From Vandammella animalimorsus (lineage in GTDB: Bacteria; Pseudomonadota; Gammaproteobacteria; Burkholderiales; Burkholderiaceae_C), in NCBI RefSeq assembly GCF_002285265.1, contig NZ_NSJB01000001.1, positions 310,001 to 374,000 of the forward strand: a stretch of 64,000 bases of DNA, in the 5' to 3' direction. Positions 53,949-61,974 of the stretch are shown here, one piece after another. Under the pieces are notes generated by a model. It was given only the letters and a program-made list of their open reading frames with translations, had not been told where the DNA came from and did not search any database. Made by a program: the position numbers and the translations under genes. Numbering within the stretch: position 1 is the first letter of the stretch; each line of letters opens with the position of its first letter.

Positions 53949-55106
53949 TCAGGCCGCGCCGCTGGCCGGCGCCGGTGTCTGGGCCGGGGCGGCGCTGGCC
54001 GTGGCATCGGTGCCGGCATCGGCGCTGCGCTGTGCGGCGCGCGCCTGGCGCAGCGTGTGCGCGCTTTGGCGCAGCAGGGCCTCGGTGGTGGGCCAGTCGA
54101 TGCAGCCGTCGGTGATGGACTGGCCATAGGCCAGCTTTGAGGGGTCATCGCCCAGCGGCTGGCTGCCGCCTTGCAGGTGGCTCTCGAGCATCAGGCCGAT
54201 GATGGACTGGTTGCCGTGGGCGATTTGCTCGATGACGTTCTGGAACACCAGCGGCTGGCGCTGCGGATCCTTGCTGGAGTTGGCGTGCGAGCAATCGACC
54301 ACCAGGCTGGGGGTGAGGCCGCGCGCGCGCAGCGCCTGCTCGCACAGCGCGATGCTGACGCTGTCGTAATTGGGGCCGCGGTGGCCGCCGCGCAGCACCA
54401 CGTGGCCGTAGGGGTTGCCGGTGCTGCGCGTGATGGCCGTCATGCCGCTGGCGTCGATGCCCAGGAAGCTGTGCGGGCGCGAGGCGCTTTCGATGGCGTT
54501 GATGGCCACCTCCAGCGAGCCGTCGGTGCCGTTCTTGAAGCCCACGGCGGTGGACAGGCCCGAGGACATTTCGCGGTGCGTCTGGCTCTCGGTGGTGCGC
54601 GCGCCGATGGCCGTCCAGCTCACCAGATCGCCGATGTACTGCGGCGAGATCGGATCCAGCGCCTCGGTGCCCACCGGCAGGCCCAGCGCGTTGATGTCCA
54701 GCAGCAGCTGACGCGCGATGTGCAGGCCTTTTTCGATGTCGAAGGAGCCGTTGAGGTCCGGGTCGTTGATCAGGCCCTTCCAGCCCACGCTGGTGCGCGG
54801 CTTCTCGAAGTACACGCGCATGACGATGCAGAACACGTCCTGCAGCTCATCGGCCAGGGACTTGAGGCGCCGGGCGTAGTCCATCGCGGCGGTCGGATCG
54901 TGGATGGAGCAGGGGCCCACGACCAGCAGGACGCGCGGCTCGCGGCGCTCGAGAATGGCCTCGACGCTGTGGCGGCCCTGGGTCACGGTGGCGCGCGCGG
55001 CCTCGCTCAAGGGGTGGGCGGCCAGCAGCTCCCGGGGGCTGAGCAGGCGCGTTTGCGCGCCGATGTGGCGGTTGTTCAGGGGCGGGGTGTGGGCGGCGGT
55101 GGACAT
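53949..55106 (-). CDS. aroG: 3-deoxy-7-phosphoheptulonate (DAHP) synthase, class I
   Basis: First enzyme of the shikimate pathway, condensing PEP and erythrose 4-phosphate. The 385-residue protein has LLVVGPCSIHDPTAAMDYA (metal Cys), MRVYFEKPRTSVGWKGLINDP, SSGLSTAVGFKNGTDG, RGGHRGPNYD and DCSHANSSKDPQRQ, all AroG-type hallmarks. The last 30 residues are an Ala/Thr/Pro-rich tail beyond the usual end. Which amino acid feeds back cannot be read by eye. Unusually it lies within a cobalamin-related operon, 16 bp before cobN. The start at 55106 is MSTAAHTPP. Confidence 0.94.
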   Translation of the reverse strand: MSTAAHTPPLNNRHIGAQTRLLSPRELLAAHPLSEAARATVTQGRHSVEAILERREPRVLLVVGPCSIHDPTAAMDYARRLKSLADELQDVFCIVMRVYFEKPRTSVGWKGLINDPDLNGSFDIEKGLHIARQLLLDINALGLPVGTEALDPISPQYIGDLVSWTAIGARTTESQTHREMSSGLSTAVGFKNGTDGSLEVAINAIESASRPHSFLGIDASGMTAITRSTGNPYGHVVLRGGHRGPNYDSVSIALCEQALRARGLTPSLVVDCSHANSSKDPQRQPLVFQNVIEQIAHGNQSIIGLMLESHLQGGSQPLGDDPSKLAYGQSITDGCIDWPTTEALLRQSAHTLRQARAAQRSADAGTDATASAAPAQTPAPASGAA

Positions 55107-55202
55107 GGCGTGCTTGACGGAGTGGGTGCCACGGGCGGGCAAATCAAAAGGGTGGGGCGGAGCAAAAAGGCGGGTCTGCGGGCCTGCCAGCCGGGCAGGG
55201 CA

Positions 55203-55898
55203 TCAGCTCGGGGGCAGGCGGCGATCCGGGCGCACCAGCAGGAACAGGCCCAGCGCCGTCAGCGCGCCCAGGGTGTCGGCCAGGATGTCTTTTTGCGCAT
55301 CCCAGACATCGCCTTGCGAGCCGAGGAATTCGATGCCGGCATCGCCGCCTTCGATCACGGCGTACTGCCACTCGATGATTTCGTAGGCAGCGGCCACGCT
55401 CATGATGAAAAACAGCGCGAAGAAGCAGGCCAGCACAGGCCCGCACAGGCGGCGGCGCAGCAGCCATTCGGCCATGGGGTAGCTGTAAAAGCCGATGATG
55501 AAGTGCGCCAGGCGGTCGAAGTGGTTGCGCCCCTCGCCCAGCAGCGGCGCCAGCAGGCGGTTGCCCCATTCAAAGGGCACGTTGGCAAAGGTGTAGTGCG
55601 CGCCCACCAGGTGCATGGCCATCCACAGGCTCATGAGCAAATAGGCCAGGTTGCTGAAGCGAAACCAGCGCTGGCCGATCACCAGCGCCGCCAGCACGGC
55701 CAGCACCGGCAGGGCTTCGGCGTACCAAACGGCGCGCGAGGCCGGCGCGATGGCCGACCAGCAGGCCAGCAGGCCCAGCGCCACGGCCAGCAGCGGCGCA
55801 AAGGCCCGGTTCAGCGCGCTGCGCGGCTGCGGCGCGGCCTGCATGGCGCTGGCAGGCGGGCGTGGTGTGGACGGATGTGGTGCGGGCATGGCCCTCAC
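55203..55898 (-). CDS. DUF2238 (YjdF-type) membrane protein
   Basis: A 231-residue protein with five to six membrane helices. The DUF2238 signatures are clear: FRFSNLAYLLMSLWMAMHLVGAHYTF, HFDRLAHFIIGFYSYPMAEW, VAAAYEIIEWQYAV and GSQGDVWDAQKDILADTLGAL. E. coli YjdF is the prototype; function unknown. It starts with GTG in a 4-nt overlap with the cobW stop (GTGA), an ATG at 55889 being the alternative. Coupled to a metal chaperone, it may serve metal or envelope homeostasis (inference). Confidence 0.88.
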   Translation of the reverse strand: MRAMPAPHPSTPRPPASAMQAAPQPRSALNRAFAPLLAVALGLLACWSAIAPASRAVWYAEALPVLAVLAALVIGQRWFRFSNLAYLLMSLWMAMHLVGAHYTFANVPFEWGNRLLAPLLGEGRNHFDRLAHFIIGFYSYPMAEWLLRRRLCGPVLACFFALFFIMSVAAAYEIIEWQYAVIEGGDAGIEFLGSQGDVWDAQKDILADTLGALTALGLFLLVRPDRRLPPS

Positions 55899-56947
55899 AG
55901 CCCCAGCAGGCCAAGCAGCTCGGCGCGCAGCTGCGCGGCATCGAGCTGCTGGCCAATGAACACCAGGCGCGTGCTGCGCGCCTGCCCGGCCGGCCAGGGG
56001 CGATCGAAGTGGGCGTCAAAGCGCTTGCCCACGCCCTGCACCAGCAGGCGCATGGGCTTGCCGGGCACGGCCACGAAGCCCTTGATGCGCAAGATGGCGT
56101 GGCGCTGCACCAGCTCGGCCAGCGCGGCCAGCAGGGGCTCGCGCTGCAGCTCGGGCAGCTCCAGCTGCAGGGCATCGAACTCGTCGTGGTCGTGGTCCTC
56201 GTCGTGGTCGTGGTGGCTGGGGCGCGCGTCGATGTGCGCCTCGGCGGCCTTGCCCAGGCCCAGCAGCACCTGCAGCGGCAGCTGGCCTTGGCGGGCGTGC
56301 ACGATCTTCACCTCGGCGGGCACTTCGGCGCGCACCAGCGCCTCGACGGCGGCCACCTCGGCCGCGGCGCTCAGGTCGGTTTTGTTGAGCACCACCAGAT
56401 CGGCCGCGCCGAGCTGGTCTTCGAAGAGTTCGTGCAGCGGCGATTCGTGGTCCAGGTTCGGGTCGGCCTGGCGCTGGGCATCGACGGCGCCGGGGTTGGC
56501 GGCGAACTGCCCGGCCGCCGCAGCCGGGGTGTCCACCACGGTGATCACGGCATCGACGGTGAAGGCGTTGGCGATCTCCGGCCATTGGAAGGCCTGCACC
56601 AGCGGCTTGGGCAGCGCCAGGCCGCTGGTCTCGATCAGCACGGCGTCGATGTCCTGGCGGCGCGCGGCCAGCTGCTGCATCACCGGAAAGAACTCCTCCT
56701 GCACCGTGCAGCACATGCAGCCATTGGCCAGCTCGTAGAGCTGGCCCTCGCGCTCGTTGCCGGCCTCATCGCAGCCGATGCCGCAGCCCTTGAGGATGTC
56801 GCCATCGATGCCCAGCTCGCCAAACTCATTGACGATCACGGCAATGCGCTGGCCGTTGGCGTTGTCCAGGATGTGGCGCAGCAGCGTGGTCTTGCCGCTG
56901 CCGAGAAAGCCAGTGACGATGGTTGCGGGGATTTTGGCGGTGTGCAT
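55895..56947 (-). CDS. cobW: CobW-family GTPase metallochaperone
   Basis: A 350-residue G3E GTPase. It has P-loop GFLGSGKTT (13-21), the metal site GCMCC (Cys77, Cys79, Cys80), ETSGLALP, VVLNKTD (guanine specificity), and a His/Asp-rich metal-binding stretch HHDHDEDHDHDE around 245. The C-terminal CobW_C domain (GFVAVPGKPMRLLVQGVGKRF) is complete. CobW supplies cobalt for cobalamin synthesis, while ZNG1-type relatives supply zinc. Co-transcription with cobN supports the cobalt role here. The start is at 56947, with an in-frame ATG at 56965 also possible. Confidence 0.92.
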   Translation of the reverse strand: MHTAKIPATIVTGFLGSGKTTLLRHILDNANGQRIAVIVNEFGELGIDGDILKGCGIGCDEAGNEREGQLYELANGCMCCTVQEEFFPVMQQLAARRQDIDAVLIETSGLALPKPLVQAFQWPEIANAFTVDAVITVVDTPAAAAGQFAANPGAVDAQRQADPNLDHESPLHELFEDQLGAADLVVLNKTDLSAAAEVAAVEALVRAEVPAEVKIVHARQGQLPLQVLLGLGKAAEAHIDARPSHHDHDEDHDHDEFDALQLELPELQREPLLAALAELVQRHAILRIKGFVAVPGKPMRLLVQGVGKRFDAHFDRPWPAGQARSTRLVFIGQQLDAAQLRAELLGLLGL

Positions 56948-57160
56948 GCGTGTGAGAGGCTTCAATGGTCAAGAGCAGCGGCAGCTTGCGGCCCCTATGC
57001 GGGCCCAAGGCGACAGGCCCGGACATTGGCTGCGCGCCTGCCTGGGCAGGGGCATGGCTGCGGCACTGGCGCCTGCTGGCCAGGCCGATATGGAAAAGGG
57101 GCTTGGGAAACTGCGCCGCACGGCCCACTGCACTGCTTGGGGCGGGCCTGGGCGGCGCCG

Positions 57161-57166
57161 ATTATA
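57161..57166 (-). promoter_or_regulatory. Possible -10 element for the cobW-cobN operon
   Basis: Minus-strand TATAAT, the only consensus -10 hexamer in the 400-bp gap 56948-57346. A convincing -35 is not seen. If used, the transcript has a leader of about 200 nt before cobW. I looked for B12-riboswitch core elements in that leader and did not find them. Otherwise the gap holds only the tRNA-His terminator. Confidence 0.35.
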
Positions 57167-57306
57167 GAGAGCGCAGCGGGCCCCATGCGCCTGCCGGCCG
57201 CCAGTGGCGATGGCCGACGATTGCCAGCGCCTCGGCACTGGCGGGCGCGTTGCCGATCAGGGTTGCAGGGCGTGTGCGCAATCCACGCAAACGGCGTTGA
57301 GACAAC

Positions 57307-57340
57307 AAAAAACCCCTGTTGCCAAGGCAACAGGGGTTTT
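57307..57340 (-). terminator. Terminator after tRNA-His
   Basis: A perfect 15-bp inverted repeat (arms AAAACCCCTGTTGCC, 2-nt loop) with A/T-runs on both sides, directly downstream of tRNA-His on the minus strand. It probably works in both directions. Confidence 0.92.
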
Positions 57341-57346
57341 GCTGTC

Positions 57347-57423
57347 TGGGGTGGCTGATGGGACTCGAACCCACGACAACCAGGATCACAACCTGGGACT
57401 CTACCAACTGAGCTACAGCCACC
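57347..57423 (-). tRNA. tRNA-His (anticodon GTG)
   Basis: Minus-strand cloverleaf: acceptor GTGGCTG paired with CAGCCAC, D-arm TAGCTCAGTTGGTAGAG, anticodon arm CCAGG TTGTGAT CCTGG with GTG anticodon, and T-arm CGTGGGTTCGAGTCCCAT-type GTTCGAG loop. The 5' extra G (-1) opposite discriminator C73 is the histidine identity element, and the 3' CCA is encoded. It is flanked by ppiD upstream and a strong terminator downstream. Confidence 0.97.
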
Positions 57424-57456
57424 AAATGAAAAACGAGATTATAGGGGAAATTTTTC

Positions 57457-59376
57457 TCAGTTTGGCCTTGGTACGCGAATTTGCACGTCGTAGGCCTGTT
57501 TGAGCACTTCGTAGTAGGCCTCGACCTCGGCGTTGCTCAGGCTTTGGGCCAGTTGCAGGCGCATGCCTTCGAGCATGGTCTCGCGTGCATCGGCGGGCTG
57601 GCTTTCGTCGAGCAGGGGGGCGATTTCCTTGATGCGGGCCAGCAGGTAGCCGCCGTCTGCCTGTTCAAAGCCTTTGATGCTGGGCAGCTGGGCCTGGGGC
57701 ACGGCCAGGATGTGCTCGACGTCGGCCGGGCTCAGGCCTTGCAGGTGCTGGCGCGAGACGGTCAGGTCCTGCTCGATGTCGATGCTGGCGGCGTCGGCCT
57801 GCCAGCGCGCCAGTGCGGCTTCGCCGGCCTGGCGTGCGAGCTTGGCCGATTCGCGCTCGACATACAGGCGCTGCACCTGGTCGCGGACCTGCTCGAAGGG
57901 CTGCACTTGCGCCTCGTGCACCTTGGTCACGCGGGCCGTGACCATCTTGTTGTTGCCGATGTCGATGACTTCGGTGTTCTCGCGCGCCTGCTTGGCCTGT
58001 TCACCAAACAGGGCGTTGAGCACGGCGGGCGCCTGCAGGGCGGCAGGGTTTTTCTCGTCCGGGCTTTGGGCGATGTTCTGCGCGGTCTCGATGCGCAGGC
58101 CCAGCTCATCGGCGATGGGTTGCAGGCTGTCGGGCTGCTCGTGGGCCAGGTTGCGCAGCTGGTCGGCGCGCTCGATGTAGCGGTTGCGCGCCAGGTTGTT
58201 TTTCACATCCTTTTCCAGGCGCTCGCGCGCTTGTTCGAAGCTGGGGATGACGGCGGGTTTGATGTCGGTGAGCTGGATGATGTGAAAGCCGTATTCGGTG
58301 GCGATGACGTCGCTGATGGCGTCCTTGTCCAGACCGAAGACTGCGGCATCGAAATCGGCCACCATGGCGCCGCGCGCAAAAAAGCCCAGGTCGCCGCCCT
58401 TGTCCTTGGAGCCGGGGTCGTCCGATTGCTCCTTGGCGATGGCCTCGAAGCGGCTGGGATCCTGGCGCAGCTGGGCCAGCGCCGCATCGGCCTTGGCGCG
58501 CGCCTGCTCGCGCTGCGCGCTGGACATGCTGCTGTCGGTGGCAAAAAGAATGTGGCGCGCGCGCCGCTGCTCCTGCGACTGGGCGTAGGCGGGCTTGTTG
58601 TTTTCGTAATAGCTGCGCAGCTCTTGCTCGGGCACGTCGATGCCTTCCATGAGGCTGTCCAGATCCAGCACGACGTACTCCACGTCCAGCAACTCCGGGC
58701 GCTGGAACTGCGCCGAATGGCTGTCGTAGTAGGCTTTCAAGGCGGCGTCATCGACGGCCACCTGGGCGGTAAAGTCGCTGGGGCTGAAGCGCTTGATGCC
58801 CACCAGGCGGCGCTGGAACACGGCGTCAACGGCGGGCTGGGCCTGGCGCGGCGTCAAGGTGGTGGCGTTTTGCACCACGCCCAGCACTTGCTGCAAGGCC
58901 AGTTGCCGGCGCACGCTGGCTTCGTACATTTCCGGCGTCATGCCGTGGCGGCGCAGCAGGTCGCGGTAGGCATTGGTGTCCAGGCGGCCGTCGCTGCCGC
59001 GCAGCTGCATGATTTCGGGCTGGTTCTGCAGCTCGCGCGCCAGCTGTGCATCGCTGATCGTGTAGTGGCGGTCGGCGGCGGCGGCGGCGAAGACTTCGTC
59101 GCGCACCAGGTTCTCCAGCACCAGGTAGCGCTGCATGGGGGCATCGAGCATCTCGGCGGGCAGGCCTGGGTTCTCGATGCGCATCCGGTCGGCGTATTGG
59201 CGGTGGGCGAAGTCCCAATCGCTTTGGGTGATGTCCTTGCCGGCAACGCGCGCCACGACGGGGCTGCGGTCGCCCAGCATGGAGGCATCGATGCCCACGA
59301 GAACGAATGCAAAAAACACCAGTGGGAAAAACACGATCATGACCACTTTGAGGTGCTTGCGAATGAATTCAAACAT
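57457..59376 (-). CDS. ppiD: PpiD/SurA-like inner-membrane periplasmic chaperone
   Basis: A 639-residue membrane-anchored folding factor. Residues 12-32 form one membrane helix (VVMIVFFPLVFFAFVLVGID), placing the rest in the periplasm. A SurA-N-like chaperone region follows (RVAGKDITQSDWDFAHRQYA, RLDTNAYRDLLRRHGMTPEMYE). The parvulin domain at about 265-365 includes RRARHILFATD, SDDPGSKDKGGDLGFFARGAMVADFDAAVF and TEYGFHIIQLTDIKP. A second, degenerate parvulin-like half follows. It helps outer-membrane proteins leaving SecYEG. The start at 59376 (MFEFIRKHLK) is clear. Confidence 0.93.
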   Translation of the reverse strand: MFEFIRKHLKVVMIVFFPLVFFAFVLVGIDASMLGDRSPVVARVAGKDITQSDWDFAHRQYADRMRIENPGLPAEMLDAPMQRYLVLENLVRDEVFAAAAADRHYTISDAQLARELQNQPEIMQLRGSDGRLDTNAYRDLLRRHGMTPEMYEASVRRQLALQQVLGVVQNATTLTPRQAQPAVDAVFQRRLVGIKRFSPSDFTAQVAVDDAALKAYYDSHSAQFQRPELLDVEYVVLDLDSLMEGIDVPEQELRSYYENNKPAYAQSQEQRRARHILFATDSSMSSAQREQARAKADAALAQLRQDPSRFEAIAKEQSDDPGSKDKGGDLGFFARGAMVADFDAAVFGLDKDAISDVIATEYGFHIIQLTDIKPAVIPSFEQARERLEKDVKNNLARNRYIERADQLRNLAHEQPDSLQPIADELGLRIETAQNIAQSPDEKNPAALQAPAVLNALFGEQAKQARENTEVIDIGNNKMVTARVTKVHEAQVQPFEQVRDQVQRLYVERESAKLARQAGEAALARWQADAASIDIEQDLTVSRQHLQGLSPADVEHILAVPQAQLPSIKGFEQADGGYLLARIKEIAPLLDESQPADARETMLEGMRLQLAQSLSNAEVEAYYEVLKQAYDVQIRVPRPN

Positions 59377-59708
59377 GCTTGTCCAATGAGGTGTCTGTCT
59401 AAATAGACTTGGCTGAGAAGAGCCAAGAACTGCAAGGCCGCGCTGGCGGCGCACTGCTTGGCGCGCCCCAGGGCCCATGGGCGCGTTCGCGCCGAATGTC
59501 GCCAGGCCTTGCAGGCCAAAGACCGGCAAGGCAAACCGCGCATTTTATAGGAGCAAAACACTGCCAGGCCCAGAGCCTTTGGCGGGGCAGGGGGAGGCGG
59601 GCGGGGTGAAAGGGCGCGCGTGGCGCAGCGGCCGCTTGTCCGCATGCGCCCGCCGCTGGTCACGGGTGATGGGGCCAGGGCGCAGGGGCTGCCTAGCATG
59701 GTCGCACC
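59377..59708. other. 332-bp intergenic region, no gene seen
   Basis: Between divergent ppiD and the pseudopilin gene. The only element noted is a minus-strand TATAAA (within 59545-59552) that may belong to the ppiD promoter. No ORF with plausible coding character, repeat or RNA was recognised. Confidence 0.5.
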
Positions 59709-60305
59709 ATGACACATGCCGCACCTTTCCCCCAAGCAGCCCATCCGGCCCGCTGGGCGAATGCCCGCCACCGGCTGAGGCAGCCCGGCTTCACCATGGT
59801 GGAGCTGATGGTCGTGATGCTGCTGTTGGCCATTCTGGCCGCGCTGGCCGTGCCCAGTTTCAAGCCGCTCATCGAGAGCTGGCGCGTCAGGCAGGTGGTG
59901 GACAGCCTGCTCTCCACCATTTATCTGGCGCGCTCCGAGGCCTACAAGCATGGCGGGAGGATCGTTGTGCAAAAGCTGCCCAACCGGGATGGCTGCAGCC
60001 TGGCCTCAGGCAATGCGGACTGGGGCTGTGGCTGGCAAGTGTTTCTCGATGGCAATGACAACAAAGTCAGGGACGATGAGGAGCAGATCCTGCGCACCGT
60101 CACCACGCCAGGCTCGACCCGGGTGGTGGTTTCGGGCAGCGCCAACGGCTCTTTGAGCTTCGATCGCTGGGGGCAGGTCGGTGGGCTTGGCGTCTTGGGA
60201 ATTTCAGTGTTTCCTGGCTCTGCCGCTGCGGGCTCGGCCGCGAGCCGCCGCATTTGCGTCAGCGCTGGCGGGCGCATCAGAGTCGTGCAGGGCAACGCTT
60301 GCTGA
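59709..60305 (+). CDS. GspH/FimT-type prepilin-like protein
   Basis: A 198-residue pseudopilin. The leader ends in QPG and the mature protein begins FTMVELMVVMLLLAILAALA, a class III prepilin motif with Glu5, followed by the pilin helix VPSFKPLIESWRVRQVVDSLLSTIYLARSEAYKHG. The globular part has four or more cysteines (DGCSLASGNADWGCGW, RRICVSAGG). FimT/GspH proteins are minor pilins; no other pilus or secretion gene is nearby, so it is an orphan copy. It is 87 bp upstream of trmD. Confidence 0.9.
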   Translation: MTHAAPFPQAAHPARWANARHRLRQPGFTMVELMVVMLLLAILAALAVPSFKPLIESWRVRQVVDSLLSTIYLARSEAYKHGGRIVVQKLPNRDGCSLASGNADWGCGWQVFLDGNDNKVRDDEEQILRTVTTPGSTRVVVSGSANGSLSFDRWGQVGGLGVLGISVFPGSAAAGSAASRRICVSAGGRIRVVQGNAC

Positions 60306-60392
60306 GGTGCCGCCTTTGCACGTTGCAGGCAATGGGGGCGTTCGGCTCGCGCTGCAGCCCTGCTGACCCACACGCAGAGGCTGGCAGTCCTG

Positions 60393-61241
60393 ATGCAGAA
60401 TGACGCGTTGCCCACTCGAACCTGCCAAGCTGCCGTGCGCTTTGATCTGATCACTTTATTCCCTGAGCTGATTGCCCCTTACCTGGAGCATGGCGTGAAC
60501 CGGCGCGCCACGCAGCAGGCGGGGGTGCAGGTGCAGTTTTGGAATCCGCGTGACTTTTCCGACGGCGGCTATCGGCGCATCGACGATCGGCCCTTTGGGG
60601 GCGGGCCTGGCATGGTCATGCTGGCTGAGCCGCTGGCGCGCTGCATGGATGCCATCCGCCAGGCGCGCGGCGAGCCGCAGGGGCCGTCGCAGGGGGCGGG
60701 CGCCGTGGATGCGGCCGCGCTGGAGCAGCGCGCGCCATTGGTTTTCTTCACCCCCGCAGGGCAGCCATTGCGCCATGCCACGGTGGCTGAGTTTGCCGCC
60801 AGCGCCCATGGCGCGGTGCTGTTGTGCGGGCGTTATGAGGGGGTCGATCAGCGCTTTGTCGATGCCTACGTCGATGCCCAGCTGAGCCTGGGCGATTTCG
60901 TGCTCTCTGGCGGGGAAGTGGCCGCAGCGGCATTTCTGGATGCCGTGCTGCGCCTGCAGCCGGCGGTGCTGCACGACGCCCAAAGCCACGCGCAGGACAG
61001 CTTCCACCCCCAGCTCGATGGCCTGCTGGACTGCCCGCACTACACGCGGCCAGTGACTTGGCGCGGGCAGGTCGTGCCCGAGGTGCTGCTCAGCGGCGAC
61101 CACGCGCGCATCGCCCGCTGGCGGCGCCAGCAAAGCCTGCTGATCAGCGCCCGCCTGCGCCCTGATCTGTTGGCCCAGGCCCGCCGCGAAGGCCGGCTGA
61201 GCCAAGGCGACGAGCAGTGCTTGCAGGCTGGCGATGAGTGA
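60393..61241 (+). CDS. trmD: tRNA (guanine-37-N1)-methyltransferase TrmD
   Basis: Methylates G37 next to the anticodon to prevent frameshifting. The 282-residue SPOUT enzyme shows FDLITLFPELIAPYLEHGVNRRA, RRIDDRPFGGGPGMVML, the knot LLCGRYEGVDQRFVDAYVDAQLSLGDFVLSGGEVAA (blocks), and the basic C-terminal RPVTWRGQVVPEVLLSGDHARIARWRRQQSL region. A 25-residue insertion (residues 90-115) precedes the knot. The conserved N-terminus begins at VRFDLIT, so a GTG start at 60435 is possible. It pairs with rplS downstream, but rpsP and rimM are not upstream. Confidence 0.95.
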   Translation: MQNDALPTRTCQAAVRFDLITLFPELIAPYLEHGVNRRATQQAGVQVQFWNPRDFSDGGYRRIDDRPFGGGPGMVMLAEPLARCMDAIRQARGEPQGPSQGAGAVDAAALEQRAPLVFFTPAGQPLRHATVAEFAASAHGAVLLCGRYEGVDQRFVDAYVDAQLSLGDFVLSGGEVAAAAFLDAVLRLQPAVLHDAQSHAQDSFHPQLDGLLDCPHYTRPVTWRGQVVPEVLLSGDHARIARWRRQQSLLISARLRPDLLAQARREGRLSQGDEQCLQAGDE

Positions 61242-61276
61242 GGGGTTGTGCGTGCAAGAGCGGCCTGAATTCCAGG

Positions 61277-61285
61277 TGCTATAAT
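61277..61285 (+). promoter_or_regulatory. Extended -10 promoter for rplS
   Basis: TGCTATAAT, an exact extended -10, lies 36 bp after the trmD stop and about 125 bp before rplS. A -35 is weak, as expected for extended -10 promoters. The leader carries complementary words CCTGGCT (near 61304) and AGCCAGG (near 61383) that could fold, possibly for ribosomal-protein control. Confidence 0.55.
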
Positions 61286-61410
61286 CGCGCGTTTTTGATC
61301 CTCTACCTGGCTACTTCATCACTGGCATCTGATGCGCATGTTGCAGACGCAGCGGCGAGCAGCGGCCCAATTCATCAATCTCAAGCCAGGCACGATCGAG
61401 AAGGACTGAA

Positions 61411-61791
61411 ATGAACCTGATCCAAACGCTGGAAGCCGAAGAAATTGCGCGGCTGAACAAGCAAATCCCTGATTTCTCCCCCGGCGACACCGTGGTTGTC
61501 AGCGTCAATGTGGTGGAAGGCAACCGCAAGCGCGTGCAGGCCTATGAAGGCGTGGTCATTGCCAAGCGCAATCGCGGCCTGAACAGCAGCTTTACCGTGC
61601 GCAAGATCTCCAGCGGTGAAGGCGTCGAGCGTACTTTCCAGACGTACAGCCCCTTGATCGCCAGCATCCAGGTCAAGCGCCGTGGTGATGTGCGCCGTGC
61701 CAAGCTGTACTACCTGCGTGAGCGCAGCGGCAAGTCTGCACGCATCAAGGAAAAGCTGCCCTCGCGCGTCAAGACCAGCGACGCAGCATAA
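61411..61791 (+). CDS. rplS: 50S ribosomal protein L19
   Basis: A 126-residue L19. The conserved core is intact: [84 protein letters not shown], and [27 protein letters not shown] (blocks). AAGGA precedes the ATG. It has its own promoter candidate and a terminator 18 bp downstream. Confidence 0.97.
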   Translation: MNLIQTLEAEEIARLNKQIPDFSPGDTVVVSVNVVEGNRKRVQAYEGVVIAKRNRGLNSSFTVRKISSGEGVERTFQTYSPLIASIQVKRRGDVRRAKLYYLRERSGKSARIKEKLPSRVKTSDAA

Positions 61792-61808
61792 CTGCCTCGT
61801 GCGTGTTG

Positions 61809-61836
61809 AAACAGCAGCTTTTCAGCTGCTGTTTTC
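61809..61836 (+). terminator. rplS terminator
   Basis: AAACAGCAGCT and AGCTGCTGTTTT form an 11-bp stem with a 4-nt loop and a T-run, 18 bp after rplS. Confidence 0.9.
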
Positions 61837-61910
61837 ACATATGGGCGCCCGCCATGGGGAGCCTGTGAGGCGCTTTGCTTGCTATGCCTGTGCATAATTT
61901 TTCGATGCGA

Positions 61911-61954
61911 ACTGCCGCCTGCCCCCCGCTGCGAGGGGTAGGCGGCAGTTTTTT
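61911..61954 (+). terminator. Second strong terminator, before the CoA-pyrophosphatase gene
   Basis: ACTGCCGCCT and AGGCGGCAGT form a 10-bp stem with an inner CCCC/GGGG extension, followed by TTTTTT. It lies 75 bp beyond the rplS terminator and only 20 bp before the next ORF, so it acts either as backup or as the end of a short unannotated transcript from 61837-61910. Confidence 0.85.
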
Positions 61955-61974
61955 CATGGTGCTCGTGTCAGGGC

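Noticed and set aside
54171-56738. An 855-codon open frame on the plus strand
   Set aside because: Antisense to aroG, DUF2238 and cobW, which carry clear family motifs; the composition is that of a shadow frame.
56948-57160. Possible cobalamin riboswitch in the long leader before cobW
   Set aside because: The leader has GC-rich complementary segments and lies before a cobalamin operon, but the B12-box and the conserved CCGCAACTG-type core were not found on the minus strand.
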